Origin: Methylopumilus sp026399645
GTDB lineage: Bacteria; Pseudomonadota; Gammaproteobacteria; Burkholderiales; Methylophilaceae
Length of the DNA: 64,000 nucleotides
Strand: one strand, 5' to 3'
Assembly (NCBI RefSeq): GCF_965184065.1
Contig: NZ_OZ239098.1
Numbering within the stretch: position 1 is the stretch's first letter; every line of letters begins with the position of its first letter. The translations under genes were made by a program, and so were the position numbers. Under the pieces are notes generated by a model. The model was not told the origin of the DNA. It searched no databases and saw nothing but the letters and a program-made list of their open reading frames with translations. This document shows positions 7,130 through 16,373 of the stretch, piece after piece.

Positions 7130-10100
7130 TTAAGTGAGTTCTTTATGCAAGCTTTGGATAGAATTGACCGTAATTTCTTCCACGAAGTTCATACCAATAC
7201 ATGCAGCTTTCGCACCTGCAATCGTCGTGTAATAAGTCACTTTATTTTGTAATGCATATCTTCGGATTTCATAAGAGTCTGAAATAGCACGTTTATCTTC
7301 CGTCACATTTACGATAAAAGAAATTTCATTATTCTTAATCATGTCCACAATATGAGGCCTTCCCTCTGCCACTTTATTAACTGGCTCAACATTTAAGCCC
7401 GCATCCATCAAAGCTTTTGCAGTGCCTTTAGTCGCCACAATGGTAAACCCTAATGTGTCTAATGATTTTGCAATCTCAACCACTTTGAGATGGTCTTCAC
7501 GCCGCACGCTGATAAATGCTTTTCCGCCTTTAGGTAATTTTGTAGATGAGCCGAGCTGAGATTTAATAAATGCTTCCGCAAATGTTTTACCTAACCCCAT
7601 CACTTCCCCCGTTGACTTCATCTCAGGCCCCAGAATGGTATCGACTCCCGGGAACTTAATAAATGGAAAGACAGCTTCTTTCACCGAGAAGAATTTCGGC
7701 ACAATTTCTTTTGTAACTTTTTGTACCTTGAGACTCGAACCCACCATAGCGCGAGCAGCAATTTTAGCTAATTGCAACCCGCATGCTTTAGAAACGAAAG
7801 GAACAGTGCGAGATGCTCTCGGGTTGACTTCTAACACATAAATGACTTCACCTTGGATCGCGAATTGGACATTCATAAGACCTACAACGTTAAGTGCTTT
7901 TGCCATCTCAACTGTTTGTTTTCTTAATTGATCTTGAACTTTTTTAGACAAACTATAAGGAGGAAGTGAGCATGCTGAGTCACCTGAGTGCACCCCAGCT
8001 TGTTCAATATGTTCCATAATGCCGCCGATAATGACATCTGTGCCATCTGATAGCGCGTCCACGTCAATTTCAAGCGCATCGTTTAAAAAGCGATCGAGGA
8101 GCACAGGTGAGTCATGAGAAACTTTTACAGCCTCCCTCATATAACGTTCAAGCTGTGCTTGTTCGTGCACGATCTCCATAGCGCGACCGCCTAAAACATA
8201 ACTAGGCCTCACGACAAGTGGATAACCAATTTCTTCTGCTAAACGAATGGCATCTTCAGGTGTTCGAGCTGTGCGATTAGGCGGCTGTTTAAGTCCAATC
8301 GAATGAAGCATCTTTTGGAAGCGCTCTCGGTCCTCCGCCATATCAATAGCATCTGGCGAAGTGCCAATAATTGGCACGCCTGCTTTTTCTAAATCTTTAG
8401 CTAGCTTCAAAGGTGTTTGTCCACCATATTGCACAATGACGCCAAGTGGTTTTTCAATAGCAACAATTTCTAAAACATCTTCAAGTGTCACAGGCTCAAA
8501 ATAAAGTCGGTCTGATGTATCGTAGTCAGTGGATACCGTTTCAGGATTGCAGTTCACCATGATGGTTTCATAACCATCCTCACGTAATGCTAAAGCTGCA
8601 TGTACACAACAGTAATCAAACTCAATACCCTGACCAATACGATTAGGTCCACCGCCTAAGACAATAATTTTTTTTCTATCTGTGGGTTTTGCTTCGCACT
8701 CTTCTTCATATGTCGAATACATATAAGCTGTATCTGTTGAGAATTCTGCAGCACATGTATCTACACGTTTATATACAGGTCGCACATGATGCTTATGACG
8801 ATACTGTCTAACGTCTTCTTGTTTGACTTTTAGAAGTGTTGCGAGTCTTCGATCAGAAAAGCCTTTTTGTTTTAAATTAAATAAATTTTGTTTGGACAAA
8901 TCTTTGAGTGAAGTCCCTAACAAATCCTTTTCAACATCAATAATATTTTTAATTTGATGGAGGAACCACGGATCAATTTTGGAATGTCCAAATACATCTT
9001 CAATCGACATACCCAATCTAAAGGCATCACCAACATACCAAATACGCTCTGGTCCTGGCTCTCTCATTTCTTTAATGATGAGATCTTGATCGGCCGTTTT
9101 TTCATCTAGTCCATCTACACCAATTTCGAGACCTCTTAATGCTTTTTGAAAAGACTCTTGGAAAGTACGTCCGATAGCCATAACCTCACCCACAGATTTC
9201 ATTTGAGTCGTGAGTCTTGAATCTGCTTGTGGAAATTTTTCAAATGCAAATCTTGGAACTTTAGTTACTACGTAATCAATACTCGGTTCAAATGATGCGG
9301 GTGTTGCGCCACCTGTAATTTCATTTTTTAATTCATCTAATGTAAAACCAACTGCTAACTTTGCTGCAATTTTTGCAATAGGAAATCCAGTAGCCTTTGA
9401 CGCTAAGGCTGAAGAGCGTGATACACGAGGATTCATTTCAATGACAATCATGCGCCCATCTTCTGGATTGATTGCAAATTGCACATTCGATCCACCTGTG
9501 TCCACACCAATTTCTCGAAGCACCGCGATCGATGCATTACGCATGATTTGATATTCTTTATCTGTAAGTGTTTGTGCGGGAGCCACGGTAATTGAATCAC
9601 CTGTATGCACGCCCATTGGGTCTAAGTTTTCAATAGAACAGATAATAATGCAGTTATCTTTGGAGTCGCGAACCACTTCCATTTCATACTCTTTCCAACC
9701 AAGTAAAGACTCTTCAATCAGAAGTTCTCTCGTAGGTGATGCTTCAAGCCCTCTTTCACATATGGCTATAAATTCTTCACGATTATATGCAATGCCACCG
9801 CCACTTCCTCCCATCGTAAATGATGGACGAATGATCGCTGGATAACCAATGCCTGCTTGAACTTGTATCGCCTCTTCTAAGCTATGTGCAATGGCTGATT
9901 TAGCAGATCCTAAGCCAATTTTATTCATGGCTTCTTTAAATTTTTGTCTGTCTTCAGCTTTATCGATAGCTTCTTTTGATGCACCAATTAATTCGACTTT
10001 ATATTTTTTTAATACGCCATACTTGTCTAAATCAAGTGCGCAATTAAGAGCTGTTTGCCCGCCCATAGTTGGAAGGAGTGCGTCTGGCTTTTCTTTAGCA

Positions 10101-10333
10101 ATAATTTTTTCGACAATCTGCCAAGTAATCGGCTCGATGTAAGTCGCATCCGCCATTTCAGGATCTGTCATGATAGTTGCAGGGTTAGAATTCACGAGAA
10201 TGACACGATAACCTTCTTCGCGAAGTGCTTTACATGCCTGCGCACCGGAATAATCAAATTCGCATGCCTGACCTATGACGATAGGACCTGCGCCAATGAT
10301 GAGTATGGACTTAATATCTTTACGCTTTGGCAT
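7130..10333 (-). CDS. carB: Carbamoyl-phosphate synthase large subunit
   Basis: Makes carbamoyl phosphate from bicarbonate, ammonia (channelled from CarA) and two ATP, for arginine and pyrimidine synthesis. Two homologous ATP-grasp halves are visible (GAGPIVIGQACEFDYSG at the N-terminus and GGGPNRIGQGIEFDY near residue 560), each with its ATP-grasp metal motif, plus the C-terminal MGS-like allosteric domain (KAFISVRREDH onward). The start chosen is ATG 10333, giving MPKRKDIKSILIIGAGP and 1067 aa, close to the 1073 of E. coli. This start overlaps the 3' end of carA by 14 nt with AAGAG upstream, consistent with translational coupling. A longer reading from 10375 would add 14 residues unlike the family. 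Confidence 0.98.
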   Translation of the reverse strand: MPKRKDIKSILIIGAGPIVIGQACEFDYSGAQACKALREEGYRVILVNSNPATIMTDPEMADATYIEPITWQIVEKIIAKEKPDALLPTMGGQTALNCALDLDKYGVLKKYKVELIGASKEAIDKAEDRQKFKEAMNKIGLGSAKSAIAHSLEEAIQVQAGIGYPAIIRPSFTMGGSGGGIAYNREEFIAICERGLEASPTRELLIEESLLGWKEYEMEVVRDSKDNCIIICSIENLDPMGVHTGDSITVAPAQTLTDKEYQIMRNASIAVLREIGVDTGGSNVQFAINPEDGRMIVIEMNPRVSRSSALASKATGFPIAKIAAKLAVGFTLDELKNEITGGATPASFEPSIDYVVTKVPRFAFEKFPQADSRLTTQMKSVGEVMAIGRTFQESFQKALRGLEIGVDGLDEKTADQDLIIKEMREPGPERIWYVGDAFRLGMSIEDVFGHSKIDPWFLHQIKNIIDVEKDLLGTSLKDLSKQNLFNLKQKGFSDRRLATLLKVKQEDVRQYRHKHHVRPVYKRVDTCAAEFSTDTAYMYSTYEEECEAKPTDRKKIIVLGGGPNRIGQGIEFDYCCVHAALALREDGYETIMVNCNPETVSTDYDTSDRLYFEPVTLEDVLEIVAIEKPLGVIVQYGGQTPLKLAKDLEKAGVPIIGTSPDAIDMAEDRERFQKMLHSIGLKQPPNRTARTPEDAIRLAEEIGYPLVVRPSYVLGGRAMEIVHEQAQLERYMREAVKVSHDSPVLLDRFLNDALEIDVDALSDGTDVIIGGIMEHIEQAGVHSGDSACSLPPYSLSKKVQDQLRKQTVEMAKALNVVGLMNVQFAIQGEVIYVLEVNPRASRTVPFVSKACGLQLAKIAARAMVGSSLKVQKVTKEIVPKFFSVKEAVFPFIKFPGVDTILGPEMKSTGEVMGLGKTFAEAFIKSQLGSSTKLPKGGKAFISVRREDHLKVVEIAKSLDTLGFTIVATKGTAKALMDAGLNVEPVNKVAEGRPHIVDMIKNNEISFIVNVTEDKRAISDSYEIRRYALQNKVTYYTTIAGAKAACIGMNFVEEITVNSIQSLHKELT

Positions 10334-11468
10334 AGCTCTTTTTCTTTTTTTCGATGAGATCAATAAAGTGATCAAACAAATAACTCATTTCAGATGGGCC
10401 TGGACTCGCTTCAGGGTGCCCCTGGAAACTAAATGCAGGCTGATCAGATCTTTCAATTCCTTGTAAGCTCCCATCAAAAAGAGATTGGTGTGTAGCTACT
10501 AAATGTTTAGGAAGTGAAGCTTGGTCTACAGTGAAGCCATGATTTTGACTGGTAATAAATACGCGTTTTGTTTTTAAATCCTGAACAGGGTGATTAGCAC
10601 CATGATGTCCAAATTTCATCTTGGATGTTTTAGCGCCACTCGCTAAGGCTAAAAGTTGATGGCCTAAACATATACCGAAGGTTGGATAGCCATCATCAAC
10701 TAATTTTTTAATCGCTTGAATGGCATAATCACATGGCTCCGGGTCTCCGGGTCCATTGGATAAAAATACACCATCGGGTTTTAGACGAACCACTTCATCG
10801 TATGAAGTTTCCGCAGGCACAATGGTGACTTTACATCGCCTGGAAACTAACATCCTTAAAATATTTTTCTTAATGCCGTAATCAAATGCAACAACGTGAT
10901 GATCTGATTCAACCAGATTGCTATAGCCTTTAGCTAATGACCATTCACCTTGATTAAATATATAAGATTTTTTGCAACTCACGACCTTGGCTAAATCCAT
11001 GCCAGACAGCCCTGGAAAAGCTTTTGCTTCTTCGTGCGCTTTTTTATCGTCTTCTGATTCGGCAATAATGCAGCCTGCTTGTGAGCCATGCTCTCTTAAA
11101 TGTCTTGTGAGTTTTCTTGTATCAATATTTGCGATCGCAACAATATGATTTTCTTTTAAGTATTCGGAAAGGGTTTGTTCGCTTCTAAAATTACTATCAA
11201 TCATTGCTAAGTCACGAATGATTAAACCACTAGCATAGACTTTGTCAGATTCGATATCTGCTTTATTTACGCCGACATTACCAATGTGTGGGTAAGTGAG
11301 TGTGACTATTTGTTTTGTATAAGAAGGGTCGGTCAGAATTTCTTGATAACCAGTCATGGAAGTATTAAAAACAACTTCACCTGCAGTTAAACCTGAAGCA
11401 CCAATTGAAATGCCTCGAAACTTAGTTCCGTCTGCGAGCACTAACACTGCCGACATATTTCGCGACAA
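10320..11468 (-). CDS. carA: Carbamoyl-phosphate synthase small (glutaminase) subunit
   Basis: Class I glutamine amidotransferase that supplies ammonia to CarB. 382 residues. The catalytic triad is visible as Cys267 in GICLGHQ, His351 and Glu353 in GHPEA. The start is decided by the ribosome-binding site. GGAG sits 7 nt before the TTG at 11468, whereas it would be 19 nt from the ATG at 11456, so I prefer TTG (MSRNMSAVLVLADG). Overlaps carB by 14 nt. Upstream of the start lies a strong hairpin (11518-11549) that is either the dapB terminator or part of a carA leader. Confidence 0.97.
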   Translation of the reverse strand: MSRNMSAVLVLADGTKFRGISIGASGLTAGEVVFNTSMTGYQEILTDPSYTKQIVTLTYPHIGNVGVNKADIESDKVYASGLIIRDLAMIDSNFRSEQTLSEYLKENHIVAIANIDTRKLTRHLREHGSQAGCIIAESEDDKKAHEEAKAFPGLSGMDLAKVVSCKKSYIFNQGEWSLAKGYSNLVESDHHVVAFDYGIKKNILRMLVSRRCKVTIVPAETSYDEVVRLKPDGVFLSNGPGDPEPCDYAIQAIKKLVDDGYPTFGICLGHQLLALASGAKTSKMKFGHHGANHPVQDLKTKRVFITSQNHGFTVDQASLPKHLVATHQSLFDGSLQGIERSDQPAFSFQGHPEASPGPSEMSYLFDHFIDLIEKKKKSYAKA

Positions 11469-11517
11469 AATGACTCTCCAGTATTTGCGAATTCAAGGAT
11501 TTGGGTACTGGATATAC

Positions 11518-11549
11518 AAAACGGGAGAAGTTTTTAGCAGCTCCCGTTT
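11518..11549 (-). terminator. Hairpin between dapB and carA, probable terminator
   Basis: Perfect 9-bp stem AAACGGGAG / CTCCCGTTT (plus-strand 11519-11527 and 11541-11549) with a 13-nt loop. On the minus strand the stem is followed by only a short T tract (TTTTG), so it is a moderate terminator. It begins 65 nt after the dapB stop and ends about 50 nt before the carA start. An attenuator or leader role for carAB is an alternative. Confidence 0.55.
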
Positions 11550-11614
11550 CAAATATCGAAGATATTATAGTCGATTTAGCGCCTTAATTCAACGCACTAA
11601 ACCTTGATAAATTG

Positions 11615-12427
11615 TTATTTGTCAGAAAGTCCCAAGACCTGCTGCATGTCAAAAAGACCTGTTTTTTGGCGCGATAAAAATTTAGCAGCCTTTAACGCCC
11701 CCTTAGCAAAGGTGGCTCGGCTTGAAGCTTTATGAGTTAATTCAATTCGCTCCCCTGTGCCTGCATACAAAACCGTATGATCACCCACAATATCGCCGCC
11801 ACGAATTGTTGAAAAACCAATCGTTGTTTGTTTACGCTCACCTGTATTGCCGAAACGTTCATACTGCGCATCTTTTTTAAGATCTCTGCCACTTGCTTTT
11901 GCAACAGCCTCACCTAATCTTAAAGCCGTACCTGATGGAGCATCAATTTTATGTCGGTGATGCGCTTCAATAATTTCAATATCAAAATCATCTTTAAGTA
12001 ATTGCGTTGCTTTTTCAACAAGCGAAATAAGTAAATTAACCCCTACGCTCATATTAGGTGCAAAAACAATAGGTATAGTTTTTGAAGCATCAAGAATCAA
12101 TTTTTTTTCTTGGTCTGAAAATCCTGTTGTACCAATAACATATTTCACTTGATGCGCTTCGCATAATTTCAAATACTCAAGACTTGCTTCAGGCCTCGTA
12201 AAATCGATAAGCACATCAGCAGATGAAATTACTTTTGCGATGTCATGATCAATTTTAATGCCTGTTGAAATACCAAGAGCCTCTCCTGCATCGCGGCCTA
12301 ATTTATCACTCGACTTATGATCAATAGCGGCTATAAGTGCCAAGTCATTATCAGCAGTAATTTCTTGAATAAGGGTCTGGCCCATGCGGCCTGAAGCACC
12401 CACGATAAGAATATTTATTTTACTCAT
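11615..12427 (-). CDS. dapB: 4-hydroxy-tetrahydrodipicolinate reductase
   Basis: NAD(P)H-dependent reductase of the diaminopimelate/lysine pathway. 270 residues. Seen: nucleotide-binding GASGRMGQ at 10-17, GTTGFS near 99-104, FAPNMSVGVN around 122-131, and the signature EAHHRHKIDAPSGTA with catalytic His156 and Lys160. Starts 4 nt after the bamE stop in the same direction, so bamE and dapB are probably co-transcribed. No anomalies. Confidence 0.97.
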   Translation of the reverse strand: MSKINILIVGASGRMGQTLIQEITADNDLALIAAIDHKSSDKLGRDAGEALGISTGIKIDHDIAKVISSADVLIDFTRPEASLEYLKLCEAHQVKYVIGTTGFSDQEKKLILDASKTIPIVFAPNMSVGVNLLISLVEKATQLLKDDFDIEIIEAHHRHKIDAPSGTALRLGEAVAKASGRDLKKDAQYERFGNTGERKQTTIGFSTIRGGDIVGDHTVLYAGTGERIELTHKASSRATFAKGALKAAKFLSRQKTGLFDMQQVLGLSDK

Positions 12428-12431
12428 ACGA

Positions 12432-13160
12432 TTAGAATCCTATTTTTTCTAACATCAAATCAAAATAATTTGGAGCAGTCTCAGCTGGCAGTGATTTCGT
12501 ATCTTGAACTTTTGGAGCCTCAGGTTTTATATCTACAGGTTCTTTTTTAATGTCTGTTGGAGTGACTTCCGTGACAGGTTTTTTTACCTCTGGCTCTATA
12601 GCTTTGACTGGTACTGGCACATCTTTTTTCGGAGTCACAATTTTTTTATCTTCTTCAGGCACTTCTTTTTTAGCTGGCATAGCTTTCTCAATGGGCTTTT
12701 CATCGTCTTCCCAAAATTTTAATCGATCAAGCATGCTCTTTTCTTTTTGAGCTGGATTTTGTTTGGCCTCATTATTCTTAATCGGCGCTATCTCTTGACG
12801 ATCTTCATTTCGACTCGCACTAGCCGGCACAACATCGCCTTTTACTTGAGCTAACAAATCTTTTTCAAACATCAAAATGACTCTTCTTTTCTCAATAATT
12901 GCACCATCTTTTTCCATCTGATAAAAATAATCCCATTGGTCTTTGTGGAAACTATCTGAAATGAGAGGCGTTCCCATTACAAACCGCACTTGGGTTTTTG
13001 TCATGCCTGGCTTTAATTGCATCATCATTTTTGAGGTCACTACATTACCCTGTTGAATTGGCATTTTGTAGGGTTTAATAGAGGGTAAGGAAGAAGAGCA
13101 AGCGGTGACTAAAAGACTTAAAACTAGAAGAAATATGCGCATTTTTATAACTTTAAACAT
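12432..13160 (-). CDS. bamE: Outer-membrane assembly lipoprotein BamE with long charged C-terminal extension
   Basis: Lipoprotein of the BAM complex, which inserts beta-barrel proteins in the outer membrane. The lipobox is VTAC with lipidated Cys21 (numbered from ATG 13160). The BamE/SmpA domain spans about 28-110 and includes VTSKMMMQLKPGMTKTQVRFVMGTP and the WDYFYQ strand. Odd: residues 111-242 form a lysine/glutamate/proline-rich low-complexity tail with repeated KPV/EVKKP/KKDV elements, more than doubling the usual ~110-residue length. Start could be ATG 13160 or ATG 13142 (MRIFLLVLSLL); neither has a good Shine-Dalgarno. Divergent from fur, 69 nt apart, the classical smpA-fur arrangement. 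Confidence 0.9.
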   Translation of the reverse strand: MFKVIKMRIFLLVLSLLVTACSSSLPSIKPYKMPIQQGNVVTSKMMMQLKPGMTKTQVRFVMGTPLISDSFHKDQWDYFYQMEKDGAIIEKRRVILMFEKDLLAQVKGDVVPASASRNEDRQEIAPIKNNEAKQNPAQKEKSMLDRLKFWEDDEKPIEKAMPAKKEVPEEDKKIVTPKKDVPVPVKAIEPEVKKPVTEVTPTDIKKEPVDIKPEAPKVQDTKSLPAETAPNYFDLMLEKIGF

Positions 13161-13187
13161 AATGCGTATTAATATAACATGCTAGAC

Positions 13188-13202
13188 AGTATTCAAAATA
13201 CT
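13188..13202. promoter_or_regulatory. Inverted repeat in the bamE-fur intergenic region
   Basis: AGTATT-CAA-AATACT, a perfect 6-bp dyad with a 3-nt spacer. It lies 28 nt upstream of the fur start and about 28 nt from the bamE start, in the 69-nt divergent region. A weak -35-like TAGACA lies just before it. It does not closely match the Fur-box consensus, so the binding protein is unknown. Could be a chance dyad. Confidence 0.3.
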
Positions 13203-13229
13203 TCCTAAAGCAAATTTTAAGGCGTTTCA

Positions 13230-13658
13230 ATGGCACAAGATCATAAAGATTTAAAAAAATCAGGGCTTAAAGCCACGCTGCCCAGACTTAAAATCTTAAG
13301 TCTTTTTGAACACAGCGATGCGAAGCATCTCTCCGCTGAAGATGTCTATAAACTTTTAATTAAATCTGGTGAAGATGTCGGTCTTGCAACGATTTATCGC
13401 GTGCTCACTCAATTTGAACAGGCTGGTCTTTTAATTCGCCACCATTTTGAAAGTGATAAAGCTGTCTTTGAATTAAGCGACTCTCAACATCACGATCATC
13501 TTGTTTGTATGCAATGTGGTCATGTAGAAGAATTTTGTGATGATGAGATTGAAAAAAGACAGAAAATTATTGCGACTAAAAAGGGATTTACTATCCAAGA
13601 ACATTCGCTTTATATCTATGCTGAATGCAATAAAAACCCCTGCCCCAACAAAGTCTAA
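13230..13658 (+). CDS. fur: Ferric uptake regulator
   Basis: Iron-responsive repressor of the Fur family. 142 residues, typical length. The N-terminal winged helix contains GLKATLPRLKILSLFE and the recognition region ATIYRVLTQFEQAGLL. The regulatory metal site includes HHDH at 87-90; the structural zinc site has Cys93, Cys96 (CMQC) and Cys133, Cys138. The ATIYRVL and HDHLVCMQCG motifs favour Fur over Zur or PerR. The stop overlaps the recN stop by 4 bp on the other strand. Possible control through the dyad at 13188-13202 is only a suggestion. Confidence 0.96.
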   Translation: MAQDHKDLKKSGLKATLPRLKILSLFEHSDAKHLSAEDVYKLLIKSGEDVGLATIYRVLTQFEQAGLLIRHHFESDKAVFELSDSQHHDHLVCMQCGHVEEFCDDEIEKRQKIIATKKGFTIQEHSLYIYAECNKNPCPNKV

Positions 13659-15313
13659 GCCTGCAACATTTCTTTCGCGTGCGCCCTTGTTGTATCAGTA
13701 ATCGATATCCCGCCTAACATCCTCGCAATTTCATCGATTCGCATTTTGTCATCCATCAAATGAATGTGGCTGAGAGTCTGATTATTTTCTTGAGTCTTAG
13801 ATACTTTGTAATGATGGATAGCCAATGATGCTACTTGCGCTAGATGTGTAATGACTAAAACTTGTCTTTGATCGTGATGACCTAGTTCTTTTAAAAGCTT
13901 ACCTACAATTTCCGCCACACTTCCTCCAATACCTACATCCACTTCATCAAAAATCATGCAGGGCACATTCGCCTTTGAAATAGATGCAACACGAATCGCA
14001 AGACTTAGACGAGAAAGCTCACCACCTGAAGCTGCTTTATGAATTGGTCTTGATTCTGCACCCAAATGAGATGCCACCAAAAATTCAATTTGTTCTAATC
14101 CGTGCGCCGTTGGATCTTGAGATGTGAGTTTGACTTCAAAGCTTCCATGGCTAAAGGATAATTTTTGCATGGCTGCAGTAATATTTTGGCCTAAAGTTTC
14201 TGATGCAGTCTTTCGTGCCTCACTTAATAATTGTGCACTTTTGTTAAAAGCTTCAAGGGCTAATTTTTCTTTAGCATCAACGCCATCATCTGATTGAAAA
14301 GACTCTAGTTCGTCCATGCGAGCTTGCCAAGTGAGCAATGTTGATTCAAAATCTTCAGGCTTAATTCGATGCTTCCTGCCAAAATTATGAATCGCTTGAA
14401 TCCGCGCTTCAATATCTTTAAGTCTCTCTGGATCTAAATCGATTTTTTGTAAATATCTGTTAAGTGAACGAAGTAGCTCTTCTGTTTGTATATTGATTGA
14501 ATCAATGAGATCCGAAGATTCTTTTAATTTTTCATCAATACTAAGCGCATGAGAAATTTTCTGCTGCACTAAATGAAGCCTGTCAGAAATTGCCGTTTCA
14601 TCTTTTTCTAAATGCTCGATACAAAGATTAACATCCTCAATGAGTTCATTGCCATGAGAAATCATGACATGATTTTGTTGCAGGGTTTCCCAATCAGCCA
14701 ACGTGAATGAAAATTGTTTTAATTCTCGTAATTTATCTCTTAATTCTGCAAGTTCATCGCTATAGATTTGCGCATTTTTTTCATACTCAGTTTTTTGCAC
14801 ATAAAGCTTATGCCATGCTTGATAAAGTTGAAAAGTCGTGGCTGCTAAATCTGAGTGACCACCAAAATTATCTAGAATTTGTCTTTGTGCACTTAATTTT
14901 AAAAGTGAGTGGTGAGAATTTTGACTATAGATATCAACGAGGGATTCGCCTAATTCTTTTAGTTGTTGGAGTGTAGCTACCTTGCCGTTAATAAAAGCCC
15001 TTGATTTACCGTCAGCATGAATGACTCTTCTTAAAATAAGTTCAGCGCCATCAGATTCCAGTTCATTTTCCTCTAACCAGTTGAGCACTTCTTGATTATG
15101 TTTGATATCAAAGATAGCACTGATATCAGCTTTATCTTGATGAAGTCTGACGACTCCGCCTTCGTTTCTTTGCCCTAAGGCTAAAGACAAAGCATCAATA
15201 AGGATAGACTTTCCAGCGCCTGTTTCGCCAGTTAATGCTGAAAAACCAGATTTAAAATCTAAGCACATTTTGTCGACAATGACAAAATCATGGATAGAGA
15301 GATTAATTAACAT
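13655..15313 (-). CDS. recN: DNA repair protein RecN
   Basis: SMC-like ATPase that acts in double-strand break repair. 552 residues. Seen: Walker A GETGAGKS at 29-36, two central coiled-coil segments (about 155-220 and 300-370), signature GGELSRLSLAI and Walker B MIFDEVDVGIGG near the C-terminus, all typical of RecN. The start is ATG 15313, 9 nt after the nadK stop, so nadK-recN form one transcript, a common pairing. The 4-bp tail overlap with fur leaves no room for a separate terminator. Confidence 0.96.
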   Translation of the reverse strand: MLINLSIHDFVIVDKMCLDFKSGFSALTGETGAGKSILIDALSLALGQRNEGGVVRLHQDKADISAIFDIKHNQEVLNWLEENELESDGAELILRRVIHADGKSRAFINGKVATLQQLKELGESLVDIYSQNSHHSLLKLSAQRQILDNFGGHSDLAATTFQLYQAWHKLYVQKTEYEKNAQIYSDELAELRDKLRELKQFSFTLADWETLQQNHVMISHGNELIEDVNLCIEHLEKDETAISDRLHLVQQKISHALSIDEKLKESSDLIDSINIQTEELLRSLNRYLQKIDLDPERLKDIEARIQAIHNFGRKHRIKPEDFESTLLTWQARMDELESFQSDDGVDAKEKLALEAFNKSAQLLSEARKTASETLGQNITAAMQKLSFSHGSFEVKLTSQDPTAHGLEQIEFLVASHLGAESRPIHKAASGGELSRLSLAIRVASISKANVPCMIFDEVDVGIGGSVAEIVGKLLKELGHHDQRQVLVITHLAQVASLAIHHYKVSKTQENNQTLSHIHLMDDKMRIDEIARMLGGISITDTTRAHAKEMLQA

Positions 15314-15322
15314 AGCGCTTTA

Positions 15323-16192
15323 TTAACCCCAGTTTAATTTTTTTCTAAGCATCTCAAAATAACAGTAGTCTTTTGGATGAAGAAACGTGATCATTTTTTC
15401 TGCACGAATAATTTCCACGCGATCATGAATCTCAAGCGGCACTTTAAGCTGTCCATCAATACTTAAATAAGATTCATCCATGCTCACTACATGAATTTCA
15501 ATAATACTTTTACTGCTCACTGCAATTGGGCGATTACTTAATGTATGCGGACTAATAGGCACGATAGAAATTGCCTCCAATTCAGGGTGAAGAATCGGTC
15601 CTCCAGCTGACAGTGCATAAGCAGTTGTGCCAGTTGGTGTCGTCACAACAAGTCCGTCTGATCTTTGCTTGTGGACAAAACTGCCATTAATAGAAACTTC
15701 CAATTCAATTAAGCGGGATCCACTTTTTACTACAACATCATTAAGTGCTAATGATTCATGAATACATTTTAAACCTCTAAAAATTTTAGACTGCAACAGC
15801 ATTCTTTTGTCTTTATAAGAAGAGCCTTGAAATATTTCATCAATAGATTCAAACATATTGCTTGTATTTAGATCTGCTAAAAACCCAAAACGGCCTTGGT
15901 TAATACCTATTAATGGGATGTCAAAATTCACAAGCGATCTTGCAACCCCCAACATCGTCCCATCGCCACCTATAACGATTGCGAGATCAGCTTTTTCCCC
16001 AATTTCTTCTAGATCAATAGCCTTAAATGCTTGAAATTTTCCGGACCGGTGTGTTTTAGCCTCAATATAAATATTGATATGCTTATTCGTCAAATATTGA
16101 GCGAGCTCTAAAAGCTGAGATTCAATATCAGAAGATTCACTTCCGCTCGTATATTTTCCGATAATTGCGACTGATTTATAGAGACTTTCCAT
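15323..16192 (-). CDS. nadK: NAD kinase
   Basis: Phosphorylates NAD to NADP. 289 residues. Seen: GGDG at 75-78 with the following TMLG, NQGRFGFLAD, the LNDVVV segment, and TPTGTTAYALSAGGPILHP, which together define the NADK family. Divergent from hrcA across a 181-nt region. Followed by recN after 9 nt. No clear promoter could be picked for nadK: T-rich sequence with a TATATT-like -10 exists at about 70 nt upstream but lacks a good -35. Confidence 0.96.
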   Translation of the reverse strand: MESLYKSVAIIGKYTSGSESSDIESQLLELAQYLTNKHINIYIEAKTHRSGKFQAFKAIDLEEIGEKADLAIVIGGDGTMLGVARSLVNFDIPLIGINQGRFGFLADLNTSNMFESIDEIFQGSSYKDKRMLLQSKIFRGLKCIHESLALNDVVVKSGSRLIELEVSINGSFVHKQRSDGLVVTTPTGTTAYALSAGGPILHPELEAISIVPISPHTLSNRPIAVSSKSIIEIHVVSMDESYLSIDGQLKVPLEIHDRVEIIRAEKMITFLHPKDYCYFEMLRKKLNWG

Positions 16193-16325
16193 AATTGAAT
16201 TAAAGCATACTTAAGATGAAAGAATATATAGCAATTTAATAAAGAAAAACTTAGTATATTAAGCATTCATTTACAAAAGTACTGCATGCTAGAATGGCTT
16301 ATTACACTATGAAAACTAGGCTTTA

Positions 16326-16354
16326 TTGACTATTTTAAAGCATATCGATTTATA
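16326..16354 (+). promoter_or_regulatory. Sigma70-type promoter for hrcA-hemH-hldD operon
   Basis: TTGACT at 16326-16331 and a TTTATA/TTATAT -10 at 16349-16355 with 17-18 nt between them. Start point would be near 16361, leaving a very short leader before the hrcA ATG at 16374. No CIRCE element is visible here, so hrcA does not appear to be autoregulated from this site. Confidence 0.55.
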
Positions 16355-16373
16355 TGAATAACTCTATTTGATG

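Noticed and set aside
12504..12750. Two plus-strand open frames opposite the bamE tail
   Set aside because: They are by-products of the repetitive Lys/Pro/Glu codons of the bamE extension and encode aromatic or Ser/Gly low-complexity sequence with no recognisable domain.
16193..16373. CIRCE element upstream of hrcA
   Set aside because: Searched by eye for TTAGCACTC and GAGTGCTAA halves in this region; none is present.
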